Assembly (NCBI GenBank): GCA_050249615.1
Contig: JBFWQE010000024.1
Span: 1 to 49,218, forward strand
Reading direction: 5' to 3'
From: VFZN01 sp050249615
GTDB taxonomy: Bacteria; Acidobacteriota; Vicinamibacteria; Vicinamibacterales; UBA2999
Length of the DNA: 49,218 nt
Below are positions 1 to 8,072 of the stretch, one piece after another. The translations under genes were made by a program, and so were the position numbers. Below the pieces are notes generated by a model. That model was given only the letters and a program-made list of their open reading frames with translations. It made no database searches and had not been told where the DNA came from. Each line of letters begins with the position of its first letter. Positions within the stretch are counted from its first letter, which is position 1.

Positions 1-2
1 TC

Positions 3-908
3 GAGGGCGAGAGCGGCGTCGGGAAGGAGCTGGTGGCGCGCCAGATCCACGCGTGCAGCCGCAGGCGGCACGGGCCGTTTGTGGCCATCAACTGCGCCGC
101 GCTGGTCGAGACACTCCTCGAGGCCGAGCTGTTCGGCATCGAGGAGCGCACGGCCACCGGTGTCCGGGGCCGCCGCGGCAAGTTCGAGCACGCCGACGGC
201 GGCACGCTGTTCCTGGACGAAGTCTCGGATCTGTCGCTCTCGGCGCAGGCCAAACTGCTGCGCGCCATCCAGGACCTCACCGTCGAGCGCGTGGGCGGCA
301 ACGGCAGCCGCCGCGTGGACGTGCGGATCGTGGCCGCGACCAACCGCAGCCTCAGCGGGCTCGTGACGCACGGGCTGTTCCGCGCGGATCTCTTCTACCG
401 CCTGAGCGGCGTGGAGGTGATGGTGGCGCCGCTGCGCGTGAGGAAGGGCGACATCCTCGAGCTCGCGCAGTATTTCCTCTCGCGTCACCACGTGCGCGGG
501 CGCTGCACCATGACCCCGGCCGCGGTCGACGCGCTCATGAGCTACGACTGGCCCGGCAACGTCCGCGAGCTCGAGCGGATGATCGAGGGCGCGGTCGCGA
601 TCGCCGAGTCGCGCCACATCCGGCTGGACGACCTGCCGGTGAGCCTGCGGGGCGAGTACGCCGAGGTGCTCATGCCGTCGGCAGCCGAGGAGCACACCAT
701 GCGCGCCTGGGGGAGCCGCTACGCGCGGCTCGTGCTCGAGCGCTCCCGGGGGAACAAGCGCGAGGCCTGCCGCAAGCTGGGCATCTCGTACCACACGCTG
801 AACGCCTACCTCTCGTACCGCCCCGGCCCACGCCAGCTGGCCGCGCGCCGCCGGGCACTGCCAGCGGCCGAGGAGGCAGGGGCCGAGGCCACCCGAGAGC
901 CGATGTGA
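3..908 (+). CDS. Sigma54-type AAA+ transcriptional regulator, 3' part
   Basis: The gene enters from the left edge. The first complete codons encode a Walker A motif (GESGVGKE), followed by an ELFG segment, Walker B-like GGTLFLDEV, the AATNRSL sensor region, WPGNVRELER and a C-terminal Fis-type helix-turn-helix (RGNKREACRKLGISYHTLNA). This is the AAA+ plus HTH part of a bacterial enhancer-binding protein; any sensory domain lies outside the window. The loop that normally reads GAFTGA and contacts sigma54 reads RTATGV here (nt 147-164). The protein may therefore not activate sigma54 in the usual way. The family assignment is firm. The target genes are unknown and the flanking gcv genes are not evidently its regulon. 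Confidence 0.9.
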   Translation, partial: EGESGVGKELVARQIHACSRRRHGPFVAINCAALVETLLEAELFGIEERTATGVRGRRGKFEHADGGTLFLDEVSDLSLSAQAKLLRAIQDLTVERVGGNGSRRVDVRIVAATNRSLSGLVTHGLFRADLFYRLSGVEVMVAPLRVRKGDILELAQYFLSRHHVRGRCTMTPAAVDALMSYDWPGNVRELERMIEGAVAIAESRHIRLDDLPVSLRGEYAEVLMPSAAEEHTMRAWGSRYARLVLERSRGNKREACRKLGISYHTLNAYLSYRPGPRQLAARRRALPAAEEAGAEATREPM

Positions 909-1233
909 CTCGGTCCTGCCAGGGAGACTCGTGATGGACATCGGGTATCACACCAACTGGATCACGAAGACACGCCGCCGTGCTCACGCCCGTCGCGTTC
1001 GCGCCGTCGTCTGAGCAGGCCGACGTGCCCTCATCGGGAGGCTCGGCAGCGATACGCTCTCGTGCGCGTTCGTCTGCCGCAACCCTGCACAGGCCAGGAG
1101 GGCTGAGCCGGGCCGACACGCCAATTCGACCCGCGGCGAGGGGCCGGGGGCCCCCCGAGATTCTTGATTCCGGGGGGACGGCATAGTACCGTGTGGTGTC
1201 TTTTCGCGACCAGAACGCGACCCTCCGACACCC
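909..1233. other. Intergenic region upstream of gcvT
   Basis: This 325-base spacer has no convincing gene. It contains a G/C-rich inverted repeat near 1151-1179 (CCCCCCGAGA facing TCCGGGGGG), which could form a hairpin, and a weak promoter candidate just after it. I looked for the conserved features of a glycine riboswitch ahead of gcvT and did not see them. Confidence 0.5.
1164..1192 (+). promoter_or_regulatory. Possible sigma70 promoter of gcvT
   Basis: TTGATT (1164-1169) and TACCGT (1187-1192) are separated by 17 bp. This fits the TTGACN/TANNNT pattern seen elsewhere in the window and would give a leader of about 35 nt. The -10 is weak, and the -35 overlaps the right arm of the G/C hairpin. 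Confidence 0.3.
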
Positions 1234-2361
1234 ATGACCGACTCGGCTCAGCAGCCCCCTCTCAAGAAGACCCCGTTGCACGCGGCACACGTCGCGCTGG
1301 GGGCGCGTATGGTCCCCTTTGGCGGCTGGGACATGCCGGTCGAGTACTCCGGTATCACCGCCGAGCACATGGCCGTGCGCACCGCCGCCGGCCTCTTCGA
1401 CGTCTCCCACATGGGCGAGGTCGAGATCGCCGGGCAGGGCGCGCTCGAGGCCGTCCAGCACATCACCAGCAACGACGCCTCGAAGCTGCAGGTAGGGCAG
1501 ATCCAGTACTCCGCCCTCACCACGCCGGAAGGCACCTTCGTGGACGACCTGCTCGTCTATCGCTTCGGCCCCTCTCATTACCTGCTCGTGATCAACGCCG
1601 GTAACATCGACAAGGATGTGGCCTGGATCACCGCCCGGGCCAGGGAGGCGGTCCCGGACGTCGCGGTGGTGAATTCCAGCGATCGCTACGGGCTCATCGC
1701 CATCCAGGGGCCGCGTGCGCAGGAGATCCTGCAGACGCTCACCGCGATAGACCTGCCCGCCATCAAGTACTACTGGTTCGCGCACGGCGAGGTGGCGGGC
1801 GTGCGCGCCACCGTGTCCCGCACCGGCTACACGGGCGAGGACGGCTTCGAGGTGATGGTGCCCGCGGCCATGAGCTCGCGCGTCTGGGACGCGTTGCTCG
1901 CGGCCGGCAAGCCCCTGGGGCTCGTCCCCGCGGGCCTGGGCGCACGCGATACGCTGCGCCTCGAGGCCTCGATGCGCCTCTACGGCAACGACATGGACGA
2001 GACGTCCACGGTGATCGAAGCGGACCTGGGCTGGATCGTCGGCTGGAAGAAGGACGCGTTCCTCGGCCGCGAGGTGCTGCACGCGCAGAAGGCCGCCGGC
2101 GTCGAGAAGAAGCTGGTGGGCTTCGAGATGGTGGACCGTGCGATCGCGCGTCACGGGCACGCCGTGTTCCACGACGGCCAGCAGGTCGGCGTCGTCACCA
2201 GCGGCACGCAGACCCCGTTCCTGAAGAAGGCCATCGGTATGGCCTACGTGCCGCCTGCGCTTGCCGCGCCCGGCACCGCGCTCGACATCGACATCCGGGG
2301 CCGCCGGTGCAAGGCGGTGGTCGTGCCCATGCCCTTCTACAAACGCGAGAAGAAGGCCTGA
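1234..2361 (+). CDS. gcvT: Glycine cleavage system T protein (aminomethyltransferase)
   Basis: A 375-residue protein of the usual GcvT length. It transfers the methylene group from aminomethyl-lipoyl-GcvH to tetrahydrofolate and releases ammonia. Family hallmarks are the N-terminal PLKKTPLHAAHVALGARMVP segment, GGWDMPVEY, FDVSHMGE, RTGYTGEDGFEV and GLGARDTLRLEASM. The ATG at 1234 begins the conserved sequence, and I see no strong Shine-Dalgarno ahead of it. It is the first gene of a gcvT-gcvH-gcvP cluster; a 124-bp repeat-bearing spacer separates it from gcvH. Only the L protein, usually shared with other dehydrogenases, is absent here. Confidence 0.97.
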   Translation: MTDSAQQPPLKKTPLHAAHVALGARMVPFGGWDMPVEYSGITAEHMAVRTAAGLFDVSHMGEVEIAGQGALEAVQHITSNDASKLQVGQIQYSALTTPEGTFVDDLLVYRFGPSHYLLVINAGNIDKDVAWITARAREAVPDVAVVNSSDRYGLIAIQGPRAQEILQTLTAIDLPAIKYYWFAHGEVAGVRATVSRTGYTGEDGFEVMVPAAMSSRVWDALLAAGKPLGLVPAGLGARDTLRLEASMRLYGNDMDETSTVIEADLGWIVGWKKDAFLGREVLHAQKAAGVEKKLVGFEMVDRAIARHGHAVFHDGQQVGVVTSGTQTPFLKKAIGMAYVPPALAAPGTALDIDIRGRRCKAVVVPMPFYKREKKA

Positions 2362-2374
2362 GCCCACTCGAGCA

Positions 2375-2484
2375 AGACCTCAAGCCCCCAAGACCCAAGA
2401 CTCAGGACCCCACGACCCCGAGAACCGGCGAACCCGAGAACCCCAGAACCCGAGAACCAGAGAACCCGAGAACCCGAGAACCGC
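2375..2484 (+). repeat. Short tandem repeat array between gcvT and gcvH
   Basis: The spacer is made of degenerate 7-9 bp units, first of CAAGACCC type, then repeated AGAACCCG/AGAACCAG units running to within 2 bases of the gcvH start codon. The opening 14 bases (AGACCTCAAGCCCC, 2375-2388) occur again at 5834-5847, at the head of the array before the NAD(P)HX repair gene. No open reading frame of interest lies within. Confidence 0.85.
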
Positions 2485-2485
2485 G

Positions 2486-2863
2486 ATGTCCTACCCGACC
2501 GATCTCAAGTACACGAAAGAGCACGAGTGGATCCGCCTCGAGGGCGACACCGGCACTGTCGGCATCACCGACTTCGCGCAGCAGCAGCTGGGCGACGTGG
2601 TCTACGTGGAACTGCCCGAGGTGGGCGCCACGCTGACCGCGGGCCAGGTGTTCGGCACCATCGAGTCGGTGAAGGCCGTGTCCGAACTGTTCGCGCCGGT
2701 CAGCGGCGAGGTCGTGGAGGTGAACACCAGCCTCAAAGATCGGCCCGAGGACGTGAACAGCAAGCCGCACGAAACCTGGATGGTGAAGGTGAAGCTTTCG
2801 AGTCCCGGAGAGGCGGGTGATCTGATGGACGCTCCCGCGTACGAGGCGCTGCTGGCCAAGTGA
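2486..2863 (+). CDS. gcvH: Glycine cleavage system H protein
   Basis: A 125-residue lipoyl carrier that shuttles the aminomethyl group between GcvP, GcvT and the L protein. The lipoylated lysine is K63 in ESVKAVSEL, within the conserved GTIESVKAVSELFAPVSG region; YTKEHEWI opens the fold. The ATG at 2486 fits the family start. Longer in-frame extensions only read through the upstream repeat array and are rejected. The stop overlaps the GTG of gcvP (GTGA), so the two are probably translationally coupled. Confidence 0.97.
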   Translation: MSYPTDLKYTKEHEWIRLEGDTGTVGITDFAQQQLGDVVYVELPEVGATLTAGQVFGTIESVKAVSELFAPVSGEVVEVNTSLKDRPEDVNSKPHETWMVKVKLSSPGEAGDLMDAPAYEALLAK

Positions 2864-5739
2864 GCACCTTCGATCCGCTCGACACGTTTGCGCCCCGTCA
2901 CATCGGCCCGCGGGGTGCGGATCGGGAGGCGATGCTGGCGGCCGTGGGCGCGGCCTCGCTCGAGGCGCTCATCGACGAAGCGGTCCCGGCCAGCATCCGC
3001 CTGTCGGCGCCCCTCTCCCTGCCCCCCGCCGAAAGCGAGTCGGCGTACCTGGCCAGGCTCGACTCCATTGCCGCGAAGAACCGCGTCTGCCGCAGCTTCA
3101 TCGGCCTCGGCTATCACGACACCATCACGCCGAGCGTCATCAGGCGGATGGTCTTCGAGAACCCCGGTTGGTACACGCCCTACACACCGTACCAGGCCGA
3201 AATCGCCCAGGGCCGCCTGGAGTCGCTCCTCAACTTCCAGACGATGGTCACGGACCTCACCGCGATGGAGGTGGCCAATGCGTCGCTGCTGGACGAGGGA
3301 ACGGCGGCGGGCGAGGCGATGACGCTGCTGCACCGCGTGCAGGGGAAGAAGCTCGGCGACCACGCGGGCGTCTTCCTGGTGTCGGACCGCGTCTTCCCGC
3401 AGACGCTCGCCGTGCTGCAGAGCCGCGCGGAACCGCTCGGCATCCAGTTGCGCGTCGGTCCCGCGGACCAGATGGCGTTCGACGGACCGGTGTTCGGCGC
3501 CCTCGTGCAGTATCCAGACGAGGCCGGGCGCCTGGACGACCTGCGGCCGTTCATCGCGCGCGCGCACGAGGCCGGCGTGCTGGTGGCCGTGGCCACGGAC
3601 CTCCTGGCCCTCGCCATCGTCACGCCGCCCGGCGAGATGGGCGCCGATGTCGTATTCGGCAACTCGCAGCGCTTCGGCGTTCCGCTGGGGTACGGCGGGC
3701 CGCACGCGGCCTTCTTCGCCACGCGCCAGGAGCACGTCCGGCACATGCCGGGCCGCGTCATCGGCGTGTCGGTGGACGCGCAGGGCCACACGGCCTATCG
3801 CATGGCGCTGCAGACACGCGAGCAGCACATCCGCCGGGAGAAGGCCACGTCGAACATCTGCACCGCGCAGGCGCTGCTGGCGAACATGGCGGCGATGTAC
3901 GCCGTGTATCACGGGCCAGACGGCCTGCGCGCCATCGCGTCGCGCGTGCACGCCCTGGCGCACGCGCTCGCCGGCGCGCTCGAGCAGCTCGGCTACGCGC
4001 AGGAGAACCCGCACTACTTCGACACGCTGCGCGTCATGACCGCGGACGCCGCGCAGGCCGCGGCCATCCACGACCGGGCGGCGGCGCACCATATCAACCT
4101 CCGCCGCGTCAGCGACACGTCCATCGGCATCGCGCTGGACGAGACGGTCACCCTGACGGACCTCGTGGCGCTCGTCGAAGCCTTCGCCCTCGCCGCCGAC
4201 ATGCAGGGCGCCGTGCCGCTGGCCACGCCGGAGGACCCGCTCGCGGACCTGCCGGCGCCGCTCCGGCGGACGAGCGCGTTCCTGGCGCACCCGGTGTTCA
4301 ACAGCCATCGCTCGGAGACCGAGATGATGCGCTACATCCGGAGCCTGGAACGGAAGGACGTGGGGCTCGACACGTCGATGATTGCGCTCGGCTCGTGCAC
4401 GATGAAGCTGAACGCCGCCACCGAGATGTACCCGGTGTCGTGGCCGGCCTTCGCGCGCATGCACCCGTTCGCCCCGGCGGACCAGGCCGAGGGCTACCGG
4501 CAGATCTGCGCGGAGCTCGAGTCGGCGCTCTGCGAGGTCACCGGCTTTGCCGCGGTCTCGCTGCAGCCCAACTCGGGCGCGCAGGGAGAGTTCGCGGGCC
4601 TGGCCGTCATCCGTGCCCACCACCAGGCGCGCGGGCAGGGGCACCGCGACGTGGTGCTCATTCCCGCGTCGGCGCACGGCACGAACCCGGCCTCGGCCAT
4701 CATGGCCGGCTTCCGCGTGGTCGTCGTGGCGACGGCGCCCAATGGCAACGTGGACGTGGTCGACCTGAAGGCGAAGGCGGCGGCCCATGCCGGCGAGCTG
4801 GCAGCGCTGATGATCACCTACCCGTCCACGCACGGCGTCTTCGAGGACGCGATCAAGGAGATTTGCGCGGTCGTGCACGAGCACGGCGGGCAGGTCTACA
4901 TGGACGGCGCCAACATGAACGCGCAGGTGGGCCTCACGAGCCCCGCGTCGATTGGCGCGGACGTGTGTCACCTGAACCTGCACAAGACCTTCGCCATTCC
5001 GCACGGAGGCGGTGGGCCCGGCATGGGGCCCATCGGCGTGGCCGCGCACCTGGCGCCGTACCTGCCCGGCCATCCGCTGGCGGCGGTGGGGGGCGGCAGG
5101 GCGATCCCGGCCGTGTCGGCGGCGCCCTGGGGGAGCGCGAGCATCCTGCTCATCTCCTACGGCTACGTCCGCATGCTGGGCGCGCAGGGCATGACCGACG
5201 CTACGCGATACGCCATCCTGAACGCGAACTACATCAAGGCGCGGCTCGAGCCGCACTACCCGGTGCTCTACACGCGGGAGAACGGGCGCGTGGCCCACGA
5301 GATGATCTTCGACCTGCGCGCCTTCAAGGCGAAGGGCGTGGACGAGATCGACGTCGCCAAGCGCCTGATGGACTACGGCTTTCACGCGCCCACGGTGTCG
5401 TTCCCGGTGGCGGGCACGCTCATGGTCGAGCCGACCGAGAGCGAGCCGAAGGCGGAGCTCGACCGCTTCTGCGACGCGCTCATCGCCATCCGCCAGGAGA
5501 TCGAGGAGGTCATCACCGGCGTCGCAGACCCGAAGGACAACGTTCTGAAGAACGCGCCGCACACGGCCGCCGTGGTCACGGCCGACACGTGGACGCACCC
5601 CTACTCGCGCGAGAAGGCCGCCTTCCCGCTGCCGTGGGTGAAAGCCGGCAAGGTGTGGCCCGCCGTCGGGCGCATCGACAACCCGTACGGCGACCGCAAC
5701 CTGGTCTGCGTCTGCCCGCCAATCGAGAGCTACGCCTGA
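2860..5739 (+). CDS. gcvP: Glycine dehydrogenase (decarboxylating), single-chain P protein
   Basis: A 959-residue P protein that decarboxylates glycine with pyridoxal phosphate and passes the aminomethyl group to GcvH. It is the full-length homodimer type rather than the split GcvPA/GcvPB type: the N-terminal half carries RHIGPRG and YTPYQAEIAQGRLE, and the C-terminal half carries GSCTMKLNAATEM and NLHKTFAIPHGGGGPGMGP. The predicted PLP lysine is K709. The GTG start at 2860 overlaps the gcvH stop by four bases. I see no clear terminator after it, and the following 150-bp spacer is purine- and repeat-rich. Confidence 0.97.
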   Translation: MSTFDPLDTFAPRHIGPRGADREAMLAAVGAASLEALIDEAVPASIRLSAPLSLPPAESESAYLARLDSIAAKNRVCRSFIGLGYHDTITPSVIRRMVFENPGWYTPYTPYQAEIAQGRLESLLNFQTMVTDLTAMEVANASLLDEGTAAGEAMTLLHRVQGKKLGDHAGVFLVSDRVFPQTLAVLQSRAEPLGIQLRVGPADQMAFDGPVFGALVQYPDEAGRLDDLRPFIARAHEAGVLVAVATDLLALAIVTPPGEMGADVVFGNSQRFGVPLGYGGPHAAFFATRQEHVRHMPGRVIGVSVDAQGHTAYRMALQTREQHIRREKATSNICTAQALLANMAAMYAVYHGPDGLRAIASRVHALAHALAGALEQLGYAQENPHYFDTLRVMTADAAQAAAIHDRAAAHHINLRRVSDTSIGIALDETVTLTDLVALVEAFALAADMQGAVPLATPEDPLADLPAPLRRTSAFLAHPVFNSHRSETEMMRYIRSLERKDVGLDTSMIALGSCTMKLNAATEMYPVSWPAFARMHPFAPADQAEGYRQICAELESALCEVTGFAAVSLQPNSGAQGEFAGLAVIRAHHQARGQGHRDVVLIPASAHGTNPASAIMAGFRVVVVATAPNGNVDVVDLKAKAAAHAGELAALMITYPSTHGVFEDAIKEICAVVHEHGGQVYMDGANMNAQVGLTSPASIGADVCHLNLHKTFAIPHGGGGPGMGPIGVAAHLAPYLPGHPLAAVGGGRAIPAVSAAPWGSASILLISYGYVRMLGAQGMTDATRYAILNANYIKARLEPHYPVLYTRENGRVAHEMIFDLRAFKAKGVDEIDVAKRLMDYGFHAPTVSFPVAGTLMVEPTESEPKAELDRFCDALIAIRQEIEEVITGVADPKDNVLKNAPHTAAVVTADTWTHPYSREKAAFPLPWVKAGKVWPAVGRIDNPYGDRNLVCVCPPIESYA

Positions 5740-5833
5740 GAAGGTGAAGTATGAGAAGTCAAAGGTGGAGAAGGTAACAGTGAGAACGGGAGAGTAGAGC
5801 GCAAGCCCAGGGTATCGAAGGCGCCGGCAGTTC

Positions 5834-5890
5834 AGACCTCAAGCCCCGAGCCCAAAGCCCCAAGCCCCAAGCCCCAAGCCCCAAGCCCCT
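5834..5890 (+). repeat. Heptamer tandem array upstream of the NAD(P)HX repair gene
   Basis: About seven copies of AAGCCCC and close variants end three bases before the ATG at 5894. The array starts with the same 14-mer as the gcvT-gcvH array. The preceding bases (5740-5800) are also irregularly repetitive (GAAGGTGAAG-like). Confidence 0.85.
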
Positions 5891-5893
5891 GTA

Positions 5894-7480
5894 ATGCGGA
5901 TCCTGAACGCCGACCAGATGCGCGAGGCCGACCGCGCGACCATCCACGACGTGGGCATCCCCTCCATCGTCCTGATGGAGAACGCGGGGCGGCAGGTCGT
6001 GGCGGCCGTCGAGTCGCTCTACGATGACCTCGCCGAGAGGCGGGTGGCCGTCATCGCGGGCAAGGGCAACAACGGCGGCGATGGCTTCGTCGTGGCGCGC
6101 ACGCTCCATCAGCGGGGCGTGGACACCACCGTGTTCCTCGTGGGCCAGGTGACCGAGATCAAGGGCGACGCGCGCACGAACCTCGACATCCTCGGACGCC
6201 TCGGCGTCACTGTCGTGGAGGTGGCAGACGAGGGCAACTGGGAGCTGCACTTCTCCGAGATCAGCCAGCACGACCTGATCGTCGACGCGCTGTTCGGCAC
6301 CGGACTCAAAACAGCGCTCTCGGGCCTCTACGAGACCGTCGTCGCCGACCTCAACGGCAGCGGCATCCCGATCGTCTCGATCGACCTGCCTTCCGGGATG
6401 TCGGCCGACACGCCGGATCTCATCGGCGACTGCGTGGAAGCGTCGGTCACGGTCACGCTGGGCGCGCCGAAGCTGCCGCTCATCCTGCCCCCGGCGGAGC
6501 AGAAGTCCGGCGAGGTCGTCATCGCCGACATCGGCATTCCCATGGGCGTCATCGATCAGCTCGAGGGCCCGCACATCGAGCTCGTCACGCGCGAGCGGCT
6601 GCGGCCGCTGGTCGCCCCCCGCGCGCCGGACTCGCACAAGGGGGACTTCGGCCGCGTGCTCATCGTGGCCGGCTCGGTGGGGAAGACCGGCGCGGCCGCG
6701 CTGGCGGCGCAGGGAGCGCTGCGCTCCGGTGCCGGGCTGGTGACCGTGGCGTGCCCGCGCTCCTGCCAGCCCATCGTCGCGGCCCAGGGGCTCGAGTACA
6801 TGACCGAGCCCCTCGACGAGACACCGGCCGGGACGGTGCACTTCGCCGCCGCGGAGGCCGTCCTGGGCCTCGACGCGGACGTGCTCGTGGCGGGCCCCGG
6901 CCTGGGGCGCGGCGAAGGCGTGGCCACCTTCGTGCGAGAGATCGTGGAGAGGAGCGAGGCCCCGCTGGTGCTCGATGCCGACGCGCTCAACGCCTTTGCC
7001 GACGAGCCCGCTGCCCTTGTCGGGCGGGAAGGGCGCGACATCATCATCACGCCGCATCCCGGAGAGATGGCCCGGCTGGCCGGGTGCACCGCCGACGACG
7101 TGCAGGCGGATCGGCTGGGTCTCGCGAGCGACTTCGCGCGCCGGCACAAGCTCTACGTGGTCCTCAAGGGGTACCGCACGCTCATCGCCACGCCAGCGGG
7201 CCGCGTGTTCGTGAACCCGACCGGGTCGCCGGGCATGGCTACCGGCGGAACGGGGGACGTGCTCTCGGGGATGCTCGGCGCGTGGCTGGCGCAGCTGCTC
7301 GACGCCGAGGCCGCGTGCCGGCTGGCGGTGTATCTCCATGGCGCCGCGGGCGAACTGGCCGACGCGGACACCGGAGAAGTCTCGATGACGGCGGGAGATC
7401 TCGCGGACCACATCGGGGACGCCGTGCTCGAGCTGAGCGCCCGGCGGCGCGTGCCCGCGCGCCGCGCGCAGGAGGAATGA
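5894..7480 (+). CDS. nnr: Bifunctional NAD(P)H-hydrate epimerase / ADP-dependent dehydratase
   Basis: A 528-residue fusion that repairs hydrated NADH/NADPH. The N-terminal YjeF_N epimerase domain (about 1-215) shows IPSIVLMENAGRQV and AGKGNNGGDGFVVARTL. The C-terminal ribokinase-like dehydratase domain (about 230-515) shows SHKGDFGRVLIVAGS, ITPHPGEMARL and the nucleotide-binding GMATGGTGDVLSGMLG. The ATG is separated by three bases from a heptamer repeat array, with no evident Shine-Dalgarno. The stop overlaps the tsaE start (ATGA), a pairing common in bacteria where nnr and tsaE (yjeE) form one transcript. Confidence 0.96.
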   Translation: MRILNADQMREADRATIHDVGIPSIVLMENAGRQVVAAVESLYDDLAERRVAVIAGKGNNGGDGFVVARTLHQRGVDTTVFLVGQVTEIKGDARTNLDILGRLGVTVVEVADEGNWELHFSEISQHDLIVDALFGTGLKTALSGLYETVVADLNGSGIPIVSIDLPSGMSADTPDLIGDCVEASVTVTLGAPKLPLILPPAEQKSGEVVIADIGIPMGVIDQLEGPHIELVTRERLRPLVAPRAPDSHKGDFGRVLIVAGSVGKTGAAALAAQGALRSGAGLVTVACPRSCQPIVAAQGLEYMTEPLDETPAGTVHFAAAEAVLGLDADVLVAGPGLGRGEGVATFVREIVERSEAPLVLDADALNAFADEPAALVGREGRDIIITPHPGEMARLAGCTADDVQADRLGLASDFARRHKLYVVLKGYRTLIATPAGRVFVNPTGSPGMATGGTGDVLSGMLGAWLAQLLDAEAACRLAVYLHGAAGELADADTGEVSMTAGDLADHIGDAVLELSARRRVPARRAQEE

Positions 7481-7938
7481 GCGGAACCTTCCGTTCGAGC
7501 TCGGAGGTGGAGACCCGTGCGATTGCCGCGCGCCTGGCCGCGGACCTCCGGCCGGGCGCGGTGCTGCTCATCTCGGGGGATCTCGGGGCGGGGAAGACCG
7601 CCTTCGTGCGCGGCCTCGCCGAAGGCCTCGGCGTGGATCCCGCCGAGGTGACCAGCCCCACCTTCACGCTCGTCCACGAGTATCGCGGCGGGCGCCTGCC
7701 GCTCATCCACGTGGACCTCTATCGACTGGACACCGCGGACCTCGACGACATCGGCCTCGACGCGGACCTGGCCTCAGGCGGCATCGTCGCCGTGGAGTGG
7801 CCCGAGCGGCTGTCGCGCCGTCTTCCGGGCGCGATTCAGATCACCATCGACGACGCGGGCGGCGATGCGCGCGTGGTGAATGTGTCACGGGAACACGAAG
7901 ACCACGAAGCGCAGGACGGACGCACGAGGAAGGTCTGA
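7477..7938 (+). CDS. tsaE: tRNA threonylcarbamoyladenosine biosynthesis ATPase TsaE
   Basis: A 153-residue P-loop protein that works with TsaB and TsaD in making t6A37 of ANN-decoding tRNAs. Walker A is GDLGAGKTAFVRGLA; the family motifs SPTFTLVHEY, HVDLYRLD and GIVAVEWPER follow. It starts inside the nnr stop codon (ATGA). The last sixteen residues (REHEDHEAQDGRTRKV) fall in the left arm of an intergenic inverted repeat. The C-terminus has therefore probably been extended by read-through into repeat DNA rather than conserved. Function is secure. Confidence 0.95.
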   Translation: MSGTFRSSSEVETRAIAARLAADLRPGAVLLISGDLGAGKTAFVRGLAEGLGVDPAEVTSPTFTLVHEYRGGRLPLIHVDLYRLDTADLDDIGLDADLASGGIVAVEWPERLSRRLPGAIQITIDDAGGDARVVNVSREHEDHEAQDGRTRKV

Positions 7939-8067
7939 GGGCAAGTGCTGCGGTGGAACCGGCGGTTGGCCTGCGCGCATGAGGTGGCCGCCACGAGCCC
8001 GCTGGTCCGACGCTTCCTGGACTTCGTGGTCGTTCTTCGTGTCCTTCGTGCCCCTCGTGTTCCCGTG
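7886..8067. repeat. Inverted repeat between convergent tsaE and guaB
   Basis: CACGGGAACACGA (7886-7898) has a perfect 13-base inverted match at 8055-8067. Both arms continue with ACGAAG-type short repeats (left ACGAAGACCACGAAG; right ends in TTCGTG units). The arms sit at the ends of two convergent genes and could make a long hairpin acting as a two-way transcription barrier. No T-tract marks it as a classical intrinsic terminator. Confidence 0.7.
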
Positions 8068-8072
8068 GACAC

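Noticed and set aside
909..1233. Glycine riboswitch ahead of gcvT
   Set aside because: No conserved glycine-aptamer core or paired aptamers are visible, only a G/C hairpin.
2375..2484. CRISPR array
   Set aside because: Units are 7-9 bp with no spacers of uniform length and no cas genes.
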